From NCBI RefSeq assembly GCF_020640915.1, contig NZ_JADWDC010000009.1, positions 24,742 to 88,741 of the forward strand: a DNA stretch of 64,000 bases, written 5' to 3'. Made by a program: the position numbers and the translations under genes. The stretch's first letter is position 1, and each line of letters begins with the position of its first letter. Below are positions 18,617 through 27,463 of the stretch, piece by piece. The notes beneath the pieces were generated by a model. The model was not told the DNA's origin. It searched no databases and worked only from the letters and a program-made list of their open reading frames with translations. This DNA is from Waterburya agarophytonicola KI4 (GTDB lineage: Bacteria; Cyanobacteriota; Cyanobacteriia; Cyanobacteriales; Xenococcaceae).

Positions 18617-19414
18617 TTACATCCAATTATTAGATTTTTCATAGCCTAATTGAATTAATAAATCTCCTACTTCTGAATTTATGAACTTGCGATCTTCAAG
18701 GGTAAAAGCCGTTTGCCACTTTGATACTTTTTGACCGCGATAGTAACCAATGATTGCAGTACTTTCTGCTTTTCTTTGGGTTAATATAATCCAGCGACCA
18801 TGCCATAAACTTTTAATTCTTGTAGGTAAGATAGGTTGCTGATGCAGTGGAGTTAATTCCAAATCGTGTTGAATATTTTCCAACACCGATTCAGTATTTT
18901 TAATAACATTTTCAAACTTTAATATCTTAACTTTTGGTTCGTCAAGCCACATTTTAATATGATTAGCCCAGTTTTTGATTCTGCTCGTATCTCCTGTTTT
19001 TTGACGTATAAATTCACTAAGAGAACATCTAGTAGACGGATCGTAGGATTGCATAAATAAGTGCAAAGAACACATTACATCACGTCCATCTCTAAGCACA
19101 TAATAAATATCTGCTTCTTTTTTTAGCCAATTGACCCAAGATATTTTTTCAGAAGATAAATAAGAAAACTGAGGATAACAGTGAGTCTTTACTAAAGGTC
19201 TTTTTACTTGCTGTAAAATATTGAATGCTTGTAGATCGGATAGTAAATTTTGTGGATCTAAGCCACAATAGAGTCGATTTAAAGGTTCTCCTAGTTTTTT
19301 GCTAGACTGACATTCTTTGAATTGTTTCCGCAATAAATCTATCGTCAAATGAGTACCCGATCGCGGATGACTAGCAATTACAATTGGCTTACCAATATCT
19401 TTGAATGTTTCCAT
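18617..19414 (-). CDS. Sulfotransferase, PAPS-dependent
   Basis: This 265-residue sulfotransferase has the 5'-phosphosulfate-binding loop at its start (IVIASHPRSGTHLTIDLLR) and the 3'-phosphate-binding segment DIYYVLRDGRDVMCSL near residue 105. Both are diagnostic for PAPS-dependent sulfotransferases. It would transfer sulfate onto a hydroxyl of a sugar in the lipid-linked or finished polysaccharide. It lies within the polysaccharide operon, 10 bases from the hexapeptide acetyltransferase. It is one of three sulfotransferases in this window, which together point to a sulfated exopolysaccharide. Acceptor position is unknown. Confidence 0.88.
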   Translation of the reverse strand: METFKDIGKPIVIASHPRSGTHLTIDLLRKQFKECQSSKKLGEPLNRLYCGLDPQNLLSDLQAFNILQQVKRPLVKTHCYPQFSYLSSEKISWVNWLKKEADIYYVLRDGRDVMCSLHLFMQSYDPSTRCSLSEFIRQKTGDTSRIKNWANHIKMWLDEPKVKILKFENVIKNTESVLENIQHDLELTPLHQQPILPTRIKSLWHGRWIILTQRKAESTAIIGYYRGQKVSKWQTAFTLEDRKFINSEVGDLLIQLGYEKSNNWM

Positions 19415-19424
19415 AATTAAATGC

Positions 19425-19964
19425 CTAAACTAACCAAGGTTGATAATTCAATTGATACTTTAAGTTGGGATTGCGCTTTTTAATAATGCGAGCAGGATTA
19501 CCCGCTACTATAGTATTAGCTTCAACATCCTTCGTCACTACCGATCCCGCACCTATCACCGCACCATCGCCAATAGTTACCCCTGGTAAAATAATTGCTC
19601 GATAAGCAATCCAAACGCGATCGCCTATAACAACATCACCTCCTTGGTCGGCAAATTCAGCAGACTGAGGATCGTGTCCAAGAGTAAGAATTGTAGCTTC
19701 AGGACCAATCGAGACATCCGAACCTGTTTTAATTTTGTAGTGACGACCATCAAATAAACAACCAAAATTAATTACATTGCGATCGCCTAGAGATACTTTA
19801 CGACCATTGAGAAACCGACACCCCATCTGTACGGAAGTTTTTTCTCCTACTTCAGCTAAATAAGCTTGAAGATAAGACATTCTTAGTTTGTTGGATGGTA
19901 AGTAGCTAACAAAATGGCAATAAATATAGCTCAACGTGCTGCCAGCTAAAACTTTTTTTCTCAT
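19425..19964 (-). CDS. Hexapeptide-repeat O-acetyltransferase
   Basis: A 179-residue left-handed beta-helix protein with repeated [LIV]-G-x4 hexapeptides, for example [17 protein letters not shown] and the later [17 protein letters not shown] and [20 protein letters not shown]. The [10 protein letters not shown] ending is typical of WcaF/maltose-acetyltransferase relatives. The histidine in LGHDPQS is in the usual catalytic position. It transfers an acetyl group from acetyl-CoA to a sugar hydroxyl, and its operon position indicates a sugar of the exported polysaccharide. Gaps to neighbours are 10 and 7 bases. Confidence 0.9.
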   Translation of the reverse strand: MRKKVLAGSTLSYIYCHFVSYLPSNKLRMSYLQAYLAEVGEKTSVQMGCRFLNGRKVSLGDRNVINFGCLFDGRHYKIKTGSDVSIGPEATILTLGHDPQSAEFADQGGDVVIGDRVWIAYRAIILPGVTIGDGAVIGAGSVVTKDVEANTIVAGNPARIIKKRNPNLKYQLNYQPWLV

Positions 19965-19971
19965 TTATCTA

Positions 19972-20973
19972 TTACGCTTGTCCTAGTTTTTGATTAGCTT
20001 TTACTTGACGTCGGATGGTTTCAATTGGGTTTTTGATGTAAGTATTTAAAAGCCAAGAAACAATTAAAATTGGCAATATAGAAGCAAACATAAGAGCTAT
20101 ACTTGGTCTTTGATACCCAATTCCTAAATTATCAAAGATGACTAGGATAAATAAGCCGATTTGGTAATGAATTAAATACACAGGGTAGCTAAAACTGCCG
20201 ATCCATTTATCTGTTTTTTTAGATATGTAAGGTAAGCTATCTATATTTAATAGGCTGATAATTATTAGGGCATGAATTAAGCAATTAGTATAAAAACTAA
20301 AATTCCCAAATATTTCAAAGTTCAAACCTAAAAGCCAGTTAAAAATAAATAAAATCATTAAAGTAATTGGAGAGATAAAATATTCAAAATACTTTAATGA
20401 TTCCAAGATTGAAATAAGTTTATTTTGATAAAAATATGTCAAACCTCCAATAGCAAAAGGAAGTGACGCAGCAGGAATTATAAAATACTGATAGTTTAAT
20501 CCTAGTCCTTTGAAATTAATTAACAGATGGTATAAAACACTAAATAAAAACCAACCAATGGTTAATGTTTTATTTTTAGATAATCCTAAAGCAATAACCA
20601 TATAATAAAAAATTTCTACAGTTAAAGCCCATGCAGGAGGAGTTAGGCGAGGAGTTTCTTGGGTAGACAATAAAATAAAAATATTTTTGATTGCCGAAGT
20701 AATATTTTGAGGAAGGCATAGTGCTTCATGATAATTAAAAGCATAGTTTTTCCCTACCCACAAAATAAGCAAGAGAGATATTAAGCAAGATAACCAATAA
20801 AGTGGATAAATTCTTAGAAATCTATTAAATGTAAATTTAATAATTCCATTAATAGAATATCCATAACTTTTGTGCATAATTAGGGTCATCAAGTATCCAC
20901 TCAAAATATAGAAGCCAAAAACTGCATATATGCCAATTAGCTTAATTCCTCCCAAATGAAGAGCAACAACCAT
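19972..20973 (-). CDS. Acyltransferase family 3, N-terminus unclear
   Basis: The first in-frame ATG (20973) gives 333 residues with about nine transmembrane helices, beginning MVVALHLGGIKLIGIYAVFG. The family's opening Arg lies upstream of that ATG: the same frame continues back with FGTYRTLLAF (about 20974-21003), a proper Acyl_transf_3 start, and remains open to a TAA near 21076. No ATG, GTG or TTG exists in that upstream stretch. Either an uncommon start codon is used (an ATT near 21012 follows GGAGAAG) or the gene lost its start by an indel. The C-terminal part looks intact. It is the first gene of the minus-strand operon. Confidence 0.7.
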   Translation of the reverse strand: MVVALHLGGIKLIGIYAVFGFYILSGYLMTLIMHKSYGYSINGIIKFTFNRFLRIYPLYWLSCLISLLLILWVGKNYAFNYHEALCLPQNITSAIKNIFILLSTQETPRLTPPAWALTVEIFYYMVIALGLSKNKTLTIGWFLFSVLYHLLINFKGLGLNYQYFIIPAASLPFAIGGLTYFYQNKLISILESLKYFEYFISPITLMILFIFNWLLGLNFEIFGNFSFYTNCLIHALIIISLLNIDSLPYISKKTDKWIGSFSYPVYLIHYQIGLFILVIFDNLGIGYQRPSIALMFASILPILIVSWLLNTYIKNPIETIRRQVKANQKLGQA

Positions 20974-21003
20974 AAATGCTAATAAAGTACGATAAGTGCC
21001 AAA

Positions 21004-21336
21004 TACAATCTTCTCCGAGTAAACATTGAATTCAATGAGTAAATAAAAACATACTGCAATATTCAGTGTTTTTGATTAAGTGTATCTTTTTAGTTATTTC
21101 TAGCATTTTAATTTTCATTTGACTTCAGTAATTACAATATAAGTAAAATTACTACGTTCAGAATATACTAGTATTTTTACTATTAGAGTTTTCATTTAAT
21201 TACGTTACAAATATATCAAATAAAAAATAATGATAATTGTCAAAAAAAATTATAGACAAATATTGACTATAGTCCACCAAACTATATTTTTAGCTCGACC
21301 TATGAAACGCTTTATAGAATTTTTGGACACACTTTT
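21004..21336. other. Upstream region of polysaccharide operon, AT-rich, no recognised gene
   Basis: This stretch holds the putative 5' end of the acyltransferase frame and AT-rich DNA. No complete gene, RNA or repeat stands out. It must contain the operon promoter if the operon is intact, but I see no convincing -35/-10 pair. A short ATG frame (from 21302, 12 codons, MKRFIEFLDTLF) ends in TGA and runs into the adjacent 21337 frame, so the two may be a broken gene. Confidence 0.4.
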
Positions 21337-21624
21337 TTGACTTCTTTTAGCTTATCTGCTTGTTTATTAGTTTTACATCACAAGTCTGGTAGAGCCGAAG
21401 TATTCCATCATATCGTTGAATTATCTCAAAAAGCCGATTCATTCCTTGAAGGAAAAGAGGATAAAGATTTCATCAAAAAGCCAGATATAGCTCTAAAATT
21501 AGTCAATCAAACAATTAAAAGAAAATATCGTCTTACAAGTTCTTTCGCTGGTTACAAGATAATGAGGAACTATTTGCTGAACATAAAGCTAATCGAGGAT
21601 TTGTTTGGGGATAAAATCAAGTAA
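21337..21624 (+). pseudogene. Possible gene fragment, unknown
   Basis: An open frame of 95 codons starts at a TTG and encodes a polar, lysine-rich stretch (KADSFLEGKEDKDFIKKPDI then NQTIKRKYRL). I recognise no family. The preceding 12-codon ATG frame at 21302 runs directly into it in another phase, so a frameshifted gene is one reading. There is no ribosome site at the TTG. The region also holds a glycosyltransferase remnant, so decayed DNA is likely. Confidence that it is an active gene is low. Confidence 0.3.
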
Positions 21625-21673
21625 CGTTGCATTTATTCTCTAAAATATCTTCGTAGCTAGAAAATATAGCTTG

Positions 21674-21763
21674 TCAATCATATTCAGCTTCAACTAATTG
21701 ACGACTATTGGTTTGTAATGTTTGCCACAATTTGCGATCGCGAATCAGTTCGACAAACGCAAC
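21674..21763 (-). pseudogene. C-terminal scrap of a GT4 glycosyltransferase
   Basis: The minus strand has 29 in-frame codons reading AFVELIRDRKLWQTL then QTNSRQLVEAEYD and a TGA. This is the usual last helix of GT4 enzymes (variants of ...LLxDxxxWxxLxxNxxxLVExxYSW). A TGA sits immediately upstream and no fold precedes it, so it is a remnant. It supports a history of gene loss at this end of the polysaccharide operon. The similarity is short but the pattern is strong. Confidence 0.55.
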
Positions 21764-21896
21764 TCAAAATTCTATCTCCAGAGGGAAGTTATTAGGATGA
21801 AAAATACAGCATCATAAGGTGCTGTTAATTTTTATGTAGCTTTTGATGCCAAAATCTTTGATAGTGGTAACTAATTTTTTAAAAAAATAAACAATT

Positions 21897-22373
21897 ATGA
21901 TTCCTTCCTGGCTGGCAATTGGGGTTGTTACCCTAGCTGTTCCCTTTGCTTTTAATCGTTTAATCAGTAGTAGAGATTTTCGCTGGTTTAAACGCTTGCG
22001 TCGTCCCAACTGGCTGACCTTTGAGTGGGCAATTCCGATTATCTGGACAGTCGTATTTATTTGTGGTGCTTGGTCGGCTTACAATGTCTGGGAAGCAAAT
22101 CCAAGAGAGACTTCAACGTGGTTGTTGATGGGGTTTTATTTGCTAGTAGAGACAGCAATTTCTTTGTATACTCTAGTGATGTGCAAAACTCGCAGCCTCA
22201 AGGTAGGAACGATTATTGGCGGAACGGGGTTTTTCTTGGGGGCAATGTTGGCAGTAATTATATTACCCATATCTAGCGTTGCATTTTGGTTGTTAGTTCC
22301 CTATTTACTATGGAGTCCCGTGGGAACTTTTGTTACTTGGCAAATGATGCAGCTAAACCCTATTGATGCCTAA
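21897..22373 (+). CDS. tspO: TspO/MBR family protein
   Basis: A five-helix membrane protein of 158 residues with the TspO pattern. It has PNWLTFEWAIPIIWTVVFI early (the usual PPxxxFGPVWTxLY region, altered), WSAYNVWE, a central ETAISLYTLVM helix and YLLWSPVGTFVTWQM at the end, where the cholesterol/tetrapyrrole-site residues lie. TspO homologues bind tetrapyrroles and tune stress responses in photosynthetic bacteria. The first motif departs from the consensus, so ligand binding is uncertain. It is followed 34 bases later by a DUF389 gene in the same direction. Confidence 0.85.
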   Translation: MIPSWLAIGVVTLAVPFAFNRLISSRDFRWFKRLRRPNWLTFEWAIPIIWTVVFICGAWSAYNVWEANPRETSTWLLMGFYLLVETAISLYTLVMCKTRSLKVGTIIGGTGFFLGAMLAVIILPISSVAFWLLVPYLLWSPVGTFVTWQMMQLNPIDA

Positions 22374-22407
22374 CGATAATTTTATTTTAATTTCTTGATC
22401 AAAAGCT

Positions 22408-23487
22408 ATGATACCTATATTTGCTGCGACTCCCAGATACGTTACTCGTTTCAAATACTTCCTCCGAATAGTTACTCGTCAATTACACCTCAAGAAACTG
22501 TGGGAAAAAGATAACGGCGATTGGAAGTGGGTCAAAGAAAAAGCAACTCCCATTGCCAGTCTCAATCGTACCTTGTGGCGTTTGTCTGTCCCCACTTTTA
22601 GTTTTCATTTTATGCTGGTGTTGTCGGCAATTATTTCTACATTGGGACTACTGGCAAACAGCGTAGCTATCATTATTGGGGCGATGATCATTGCACCCTT
22701 AATGGGACCTATTATCGGGATGGCTTATTCCGTCGCGATGGGCAATCGTAAGCTATTGCGTCGCTCTAGTTTAACTTTATTTAAGGGCATAATTTTAACC
22801 ATTGTCGCTTCTTGGTTGACCGCTTCAATTATTGGCTTAGAAACAGTTGAATCTGAAATACTTTCTCGTACTAACCCTACTTTAATTGATTTTGGTATTG
22901 CTATGGCAGCAGGGCTGGCTGGGGCTTTTACTCAAACTCGTCGCAGTATTGCTGATGCGATTCCTGGTGTTGCGATCGCCGTAGCATTAGTCCCTCCTCT
23001 CAGTGTGATTGGTATTGGTTTGGGTTTGGGAGAACAAGAAATTGCTGTTGGGGCATTTTTGTTGTTTTTAACCAATTTAATTTGTATTATATTTTTTGGT
23101 AGTTTAGTATTTTTATTTCAGTCTTATGGCAATCTAAATCGGGCAAAGAAAGGACTAGCAATGTCTACTGCGGTCATGTTTGCCCTGGGGGTACCATTAA
23201 CTCTTTCCATGCGAGATTTGATCCTTAAAAAGAATGTTACTTCTCAAATTTCCAATTTAATTGTGGAAGAAACAGATATTTTTAAGAATGCAGATGTTAA
23301 TTTTATTACTGTTACTCCTCGAAATAAGTTTCTTCAGATCAAAATAGAAGTTGCTGCACCTTTAGATTCTATCTCTCAAGTAGATATAGATCGCTTGAGA
23401 AGAATATTGGCAGAAAACATTAATCAGCCGATTGATTTGAGAGTAGAAGTAATTCCTCTGCGAGTGATTAAGTCCCACCAAGATTAG
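22408..23487 (+). CDS. DUF389 membrane protein
   Basis: The 359-residue protein has a cytoplasmic N-terminal segment and about six to seven helices with the DUF389 signatures. These are SVAIIIGAMIIAPLMGPIIGM, a repeated GLAGAFTQTRRSIADAIPGVAIAVALVPPLSVIG core, and the short C-terminal ferredoxin-like domain (residues about 285-350, PRNKFLQIKIEV). DUF389 proteins are found widely in bacteria, but their function is not established. The glycine/proline-rich repeats across two halves hint at a channel or transporter. It is 16 bases upstream of the metallophosphatase gene, so co-transcription is likely. Confidence 0.9.
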   Translation: MIPIFAATPRYVTRFKYFLRIVTRQLHLKKLWEKDNGDWKWVKEKATPIASLNRTLWRLSVPTFSFHFMLVLSAIISTLGLLANSVAIIIGAMIIAPLMGPIIGMAYSVAMGNRKLLRRSSLTLFKGIILTIVASWLTASIIGLETVESEILSRTNPTLIDFGIAMAAGLAGAFTQTRRSIADAIPGVAIAVALVPPLSVIGIGLGLGEQEIAVGAFLLFLTNLICIIFFGSLVFLFQSYGNLNRAKKGLAMSTAVMFALGVPLTLSMRDLILKKNVTSQISNLIVEETDIFKNADVNFITVTPRNKFLQIKIEVAAPLDSISQVDIDRLRRILAENINQPIDLRVEVIPLRVIKSHQD

Positions 23488-23503
23488 ATTTATTAGATAA
23501 AAA

Positions 23504-25060
23504 ATGAAATTTGTAAGGGATCCCGATATATCTGTCAAAATCCACCGCATGAAGCGCAGAGTGCGTTGGCAAGACGATCCAATCAAACAAAGAGCGATCG
23601 CCCAAACCAAACTAGTAATTGACCAGGAAGATACGGACAATCCTAATTTCTCTTTTACAGTAATTGGTGATAGTGGCTGCGGATCTCATCTCAAACACCA
23701 TCCCCAACGCAAGATAGCTGAGATGATACTGCAACAGGATGATTCTTCTTTTCTGCTTCATACTGGAGATGTTATATATCAGGTGGGTTCGAGGGAATAT
23801 TATCCACAAAATTTTATCGATCCTTACCAAGAATTTTTAGTGGGAGGAGAAAATTCCAGTCGGCTTAAATATGATTCTCTAACTTTCAAATCGCCGTTTT
23901 TTCTCGTACCTGGAAATCATGACTATTACGATCTTCCTTTAATTTCTGGAATTTTAGCCCAGGCTACCTGGCTACCGCGACGTTTGTTACGAGGAAGAAT
24001 CGATCTAGATGTAGGTTGGTATGGTTCGGATTGTGGAGATGCTTATGCAAGGGCTTTTCTAAATTACTTAGCCGATCTCAAAGACCAGTCTAGTTTAAAA
24101 CAATATCTAGACGATCACTATACCGCTAACCATACAGGCGATCGCTGTTTGCATTATCAGCCAGGAAAATTTACCCGTTTACCCAACCGTTATTATACTT
24201 TTCGTTATGGTGGGATTGATTTTTTTGCTTTAGATTCTAATACTTTCAATCAACCCCTGGCTATTCCCGATACAGAAGAAGGAGAAAGCAGGAGAGAAAA
24301 ACTATTAACTCGTCAAAGGGAACTAGAAAATCGCGAACAAAAAATTCAAGAGTCATTGGATCGACTCGATCGCAACAATCCCGAAGATCTCGAAGAAATT
24401 GACGATTACTATGCAAAACTAGAGCATATCAGTGAAAGCCAGCGAGATATTAATAAACAACTCAATAAACAGAACCAAGCAACTGATTGGGAGCAATTAG
24501 AATGGTTAAAGGATAGTTTGGTTGCATCTTGGCAAGATGAAGCAGCTAGAGGCAGAATTATTTTCTTACACCACCCTCCCTATGTTACGGAAACTACCAA
24601 ATGGAATCAGGGGCAGACTTTGGCGGTACGAGATCGCTTGCGTCAAGTATTTGATGATGCAGCTAAAGAAATAGGTGCATTACCCGAAGGGCGATCTCTA
24701 GTAGATATAGTATTATCGGGTCACGCTCACTGTCTGGAATATCTTTATACTAAAGAGACGGGACATGGGGACTCCTATACTAATTGGATCGTCTGCGGTG
24801 GTAGCGGTCATAGTTTGCGCCGTCAACGTCATGAAGGAACAGTATTGTATCAAGATGCAGACTTGAACTCCGAACCTATCGGCCAGTCGCACCTATATGT
24901 AGGGCGCAGTGGTAGCGGAAGACATCACAAACGCCCTTATTCTTTTTTACGTATTGATGTGGAAGATGGGGATAAACCTAGGTTTACGATTAATCCTTTT
25001 GTAGCGGAATGGCATCAACGTCAATGGCACGAATATGCGATCGACTCTTTTGAAATTTGA
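23504..25060 (+). CDS. Calcineurin-like metallophosphoesterase
   Basis: The 518-residue protein carries all five metallophosphatase blocks: GDSGCGSH, HTGDVIYQVG, PGNHDYYD, a late HHPPY and SGHAHCLEYLY. These ligate the two metal ions. About 60 residues between blocks (near residues 265-330) form a Glu/Lys-rich coiled coil, an insertion that differs from simple members. No signal peptide or membrane anchor is seen. Substrate (phosphodiester, phosphoprotein or nucleotide) is not evident. It is the last gene of the TspO-DUF389-phosphatase run. Confidence 0.88.
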   Translation: MKFVRDPDISVKIHRMKRRVRWQDDPIKQRAIAQTKLVIDQEDTDNPNFSFTVIGDSGCGSHLKHHPQRKIAEMILQQDDSSFLLHTGDVIYQVGSREYYPQNFIDPYQEFLVGGENSSRLKYDSLTFKSPFFLVPGNHDYYDLPLISGILAQATWLPRRLLRGRIDLDVGWYGSDCGDAYARAFLNYLADLKDQSSLKQYLDDHYTANHTGDRCLHYQPGKFTRLPNRYYTFRYGGIDFFALDSNTFNQPLAIPDTEEGESRREKLLTRQRELENREQKIQESLDRLDRNNPEDLEEIDDYYAKLEHISESQRDINKQLNKQNQATDWEQLEWLKDSLVASWQDEAARGRIIFLHHPPYVTETTKWNQGQTLAVRDRLRQVFDDAAKEIGALPEGRSLVDIVLSGHAHCLEYLYTKETGHGDSYTNWIVCGGSGHSLRRQRHEGTVLYQDADLNSEPIGQSHLYVGRSGSGRHHKRPYSFLRIDVEDGDKPRFTINPFVAEWHQRQWHEYAIDSFEI

Positions 25061-25232
25061 ACCTCCCATCGCTCTCCCGCGAGGGAATCCCTTTGAGACT
25101 CTTATACGACTACTGATAAATGATTCGACCAAGGCAAATTTTGATCATTTAAAATCTGCTTTAATTGTTGTGAAGCAATAAAATTTCTTTTTGGATACCT
25201 AAGCCATAGTTTAGTAGTAGAAATTAATGAAA

Positions 25233-25263
25233 AAGGCGATCGCATTTACAAAGCGATCGCCTT
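25233..25263 (-). terminator. Intrinsic terminator built on HIP1 repeats
   Basis: AAGGCGATCGC (25233-25243) and its perfect complement (25253-25263) form an 11-base-pair stem with a 9-base loop. On the minus strand it is followed by TTTTTC. It sits 24 bases beyond the stop of the FAD/Rieske gene and probably terminates it. The A-run on the other side also makes it a plausible weak terminator for the phosphatase gene. Confidence 0.75.
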
Positions 25264-25286
25264 GGCAGAATCTATTTGTAGAGAAT

Positions 25287-26804
25287 TTAAGACAAAGTTT
25301 TTACTTCTAAATCTTTGGTCGCAGGACTTTGAATAATCTTTCCTTCACAGGTAAAACGTCCACCATGACAGGGACAGTCCCAACTTTTCTCAGCACTATT
25401 CCAATTAACAATACAGCCAAGATGAGGACAGGTAGCATTTACTGCCGTGACTTTACCAGTTTCGTCTTTGTAAACGCCTACGGTTTCACCTTTATAGTTG
25501 ATTAGCTTGCCTTCTCCTGGTTTAACATCATCCGTTGACCAGCTTGTTAATCCTTTTAATCTATCGCCTACCCAGTGCATTCCTACGTCAAGATTATTTT
25601 TCATTGATTCCTTGGTTACAAAGGGAGTAGCCCGCAGCGAATCATATAAATCTACCCAAGGATTAGCTATACCCTGAACTAAATCAGACAAGATCATACC
25701 CGCCATTGTCCCTTTACTCATACCCCATAGGCTATAGCCTGTCGCCACATAAATGCGATCGTTGGCAGGGGTTAGTTTACCAATAAAAGGCAGTTGGTCG
25801 AAAGACTCGTAATCTTGACTCGACCAACGATAGTCAATCTTATCAATTTCAAAGTGTGAATGGGCGTAGCGTTCTAATTCTTGGTAAGACTCTTCGGTTT
25901 CACTTTTCTCACCTACTTTGTGACTGCCACCACCAATCATTAGCAGTAAATCTTTACCTTCTGTAGGAGTAGTACGAATAGAGTAATAATTATTACCTAC
26001 GCCGATATACATCCCTTCAGGAGCTTTGGCAGAGTTAATCTTGGCACCAATAATATAAGAACGTTGAGGATAGGTTTTAGCAAAAAACAGTCCCTGATCC
26101 ATAATTGGCAGATGAGTAGTCAGCAAGACGTCATTTGCCAGTAAGGTTGCATTGTCTGTAAACACTTTACAGGGTGTTCCCTCTTCTGCGGTTTTAACTC
26201 GACTATTCTCAAATACATAGCTACCATCACCAGGAATCAAATCTGCTAGATGCAGTAGATACTTGCGGACGTGAAACTGTGCCTGGTTGTTAAATTTAAC
26301 TGCTCCTGCAATATCAAAAGGCAGGGTAGTATCGGTGACAAATTCCGCAGGAAGACCTAATTTGACGGCTGCGTCGTATTCTTTTTGTACCTTATCTAAA
26401 TTATTTTTATCTTCAGCAAAAGAATAGGTATCGTTGCGTTGAAAATCACAGTCGATCCCTTCTTGTTCTACGGTAGAAGCAATAAACTCTACCCCTGCTT
26501 GATTAGATTCGCCATACAGTCTAGCCTTGTCTTCTCCATGCCTGTCAATCAGCTCGGCATAAATCAACTGGTGTAAAGAAGTAACCTTTGCCGTTGTATG
26601 TCCGCTAGCACTGGCTGCGATATGTTGTCCTTCGATCAAAGCTACTTTCTTACCAGCTTTTTTGAGTAAGTAAGCTGCGGTGATACCTGTAATGCCCGCA
26701 CCAACAATTGCTACATCAACGGTGACATTTTCCATTTGGGGATAAGTCGTTTTGGCAGTAGAATCGAGCCAAAAAGAAACTGGTTTCCCAGGTAAAGTTG
26801 TCAT
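25287..26804 (-). CDS. FAD-dependent oxidoreductase with C-terminal Rieske domain
   Basis: The N-terminal 400 residues are a DAO-type flavoprotein (VDVAIVGAGITGITAAYLL, residues 28-46, then GQHIAASASGHTTAK). The last 90 residues form a Rieske [2Fe-2S] domain with both ligand pairs, CPHLGC and CPCHGGRFTCEGK. A second FAD-side motif is IYVATGYSLWGMSKGTMAG. Such fusions feed electrons from the Rieske centre to the flavin or the reverse; the substrate is unknown. The domain order and length (505) are normal for the family, which is widespread in cyanobacteria and other bacteria. Flanks show a terminator just downstream. Confidence 0.9.
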   Translation of the reverse strand: MTTLPGKPVSFWLDSTAKTTYPQMENVTVDVAIVGAGITGITAAYLLKKAGKKVALIEGQHIAASASGHTTAKVTSLHQLIYAELIDRHGEDKARLYGESNQAGVEFIASTVEQEGIDCDFQRNDTYSFAEDKNNLDKVQKEYDAAVKLGLPAEFVTDTTLPFDIAGAVKFNNQAQFHVRKYLLHLADLIPGDGSYVFENSRVKTAEEGTPCKVFTDNATLLANDVLLTTHLPIMDQGLFFAKTYPQRSYIIGAKINSAKAPEGMYIGVGNNYYSIRTTPTEGKDLLLMIGGGSHKVGEKSETEESYQELERYAHSHFEIDKIDYRWSSQDYESFDQLPFIGKLTPANDRIYVATGYSLWGMSKGTMAGMILSDLVQGIANPWVDLYDSLRATPFVTKESMKNNLDVGMHWVGDRLKGLTSWSTDDVKPGEGKLINYKGETVGVYKDETGKVTAVNATCPHLGCIVNWNSAEKSWDCPCHGGRFTCEGKIIQSPATKDLEVKTLS

Positions 26805-26971
26805 AATCTTTAATTAGTAGAGAGGATTTGATCGTCTTTTAAGCCTAAATAACTATCATCAAAAAATCTATCTATCAATAGCCTTATTTGTAAAGAATAG
26901 AACTAAAGTGTATCTGCCTATTTTTAGAGAAATATAGGATAAAAATAAACAGATATTTGCTGCTGGTTTGT

Positions 26972-27289
26972 TTAATCTAAATCTAAAGTTTCTTCAATTT
27001 CATCTAAATTTAATTTTTCGGCAATACTTTCTTGTTCCGCTTTTCTCTCGGCTTTTTCTTCAGCCTGTTTAGATCTTTGTGCTTGCTCTTGATTGCGACT
27101 TATTTTTGCTGATTCGTATTCTGCATCGTTTAATACATTATCTTCAGAAATACCAACGATATCTTGTTTAAGTACTTCTGCCAAAGCGCGATCGCTATTG
27201 AGACCCCATGCCGAACTAAAAAATAGAGTAATTGAAATCAAACCAATAGCTATAACTCGACGAAGCTGAGTTTTTGACAATAGAAACAT
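26972..27289 (-). CDS. Exported small coiled-coil protein
   Basis: From ATG 27289 the 105-residue protein has a signal peptide (about residues 10-36, ALA near 37) and a charged helical tail. The tail is rich in Gln, Lys and Glu (NQEQAQRSKQAEEKAERKAE then QESIAEKLNLDEIEETLDLD) and predicts a coiled coil. The TTG at 27301 would add four residues and is less likely. I do not recognise the family. The gene stands alone and diverges from the antiporter gene, so the two may share a control region. Confidence 0.6.
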   Translation of the reverse strand: MFLLSKTQLRRVIAIGLISITLFFSSAWGLNSDRALAEVLKQDIVGISEDNVLNDAEYESAKISRNQEQAQRSKQAEEKAERKAEQESIAEKLNLDEIEETLDLD

Positions 27290-27463
27290 TTTTTTACCCA
27301 AATTTACTAAGGTTTCAATCTCTTATTAATCTATTGTTTGAGATGTTCCGCAATCATCCTCAAGACATACTTAATTATTCGTTCAATTCAGAATCAGAAT
27401 CCAACTAATGATTGACAGGTAAACAATACTTACTGTGATAGGTTAGGACAACTCTAATAAATA

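Noticed and set aside
25061..25230. Minus-strand peptide-like codons (about 36 residues ending at a TAA)
   Set aside because: Looks slightly protein-like but has no start, no recognised family and lies next to a terminator. Too weak to call.
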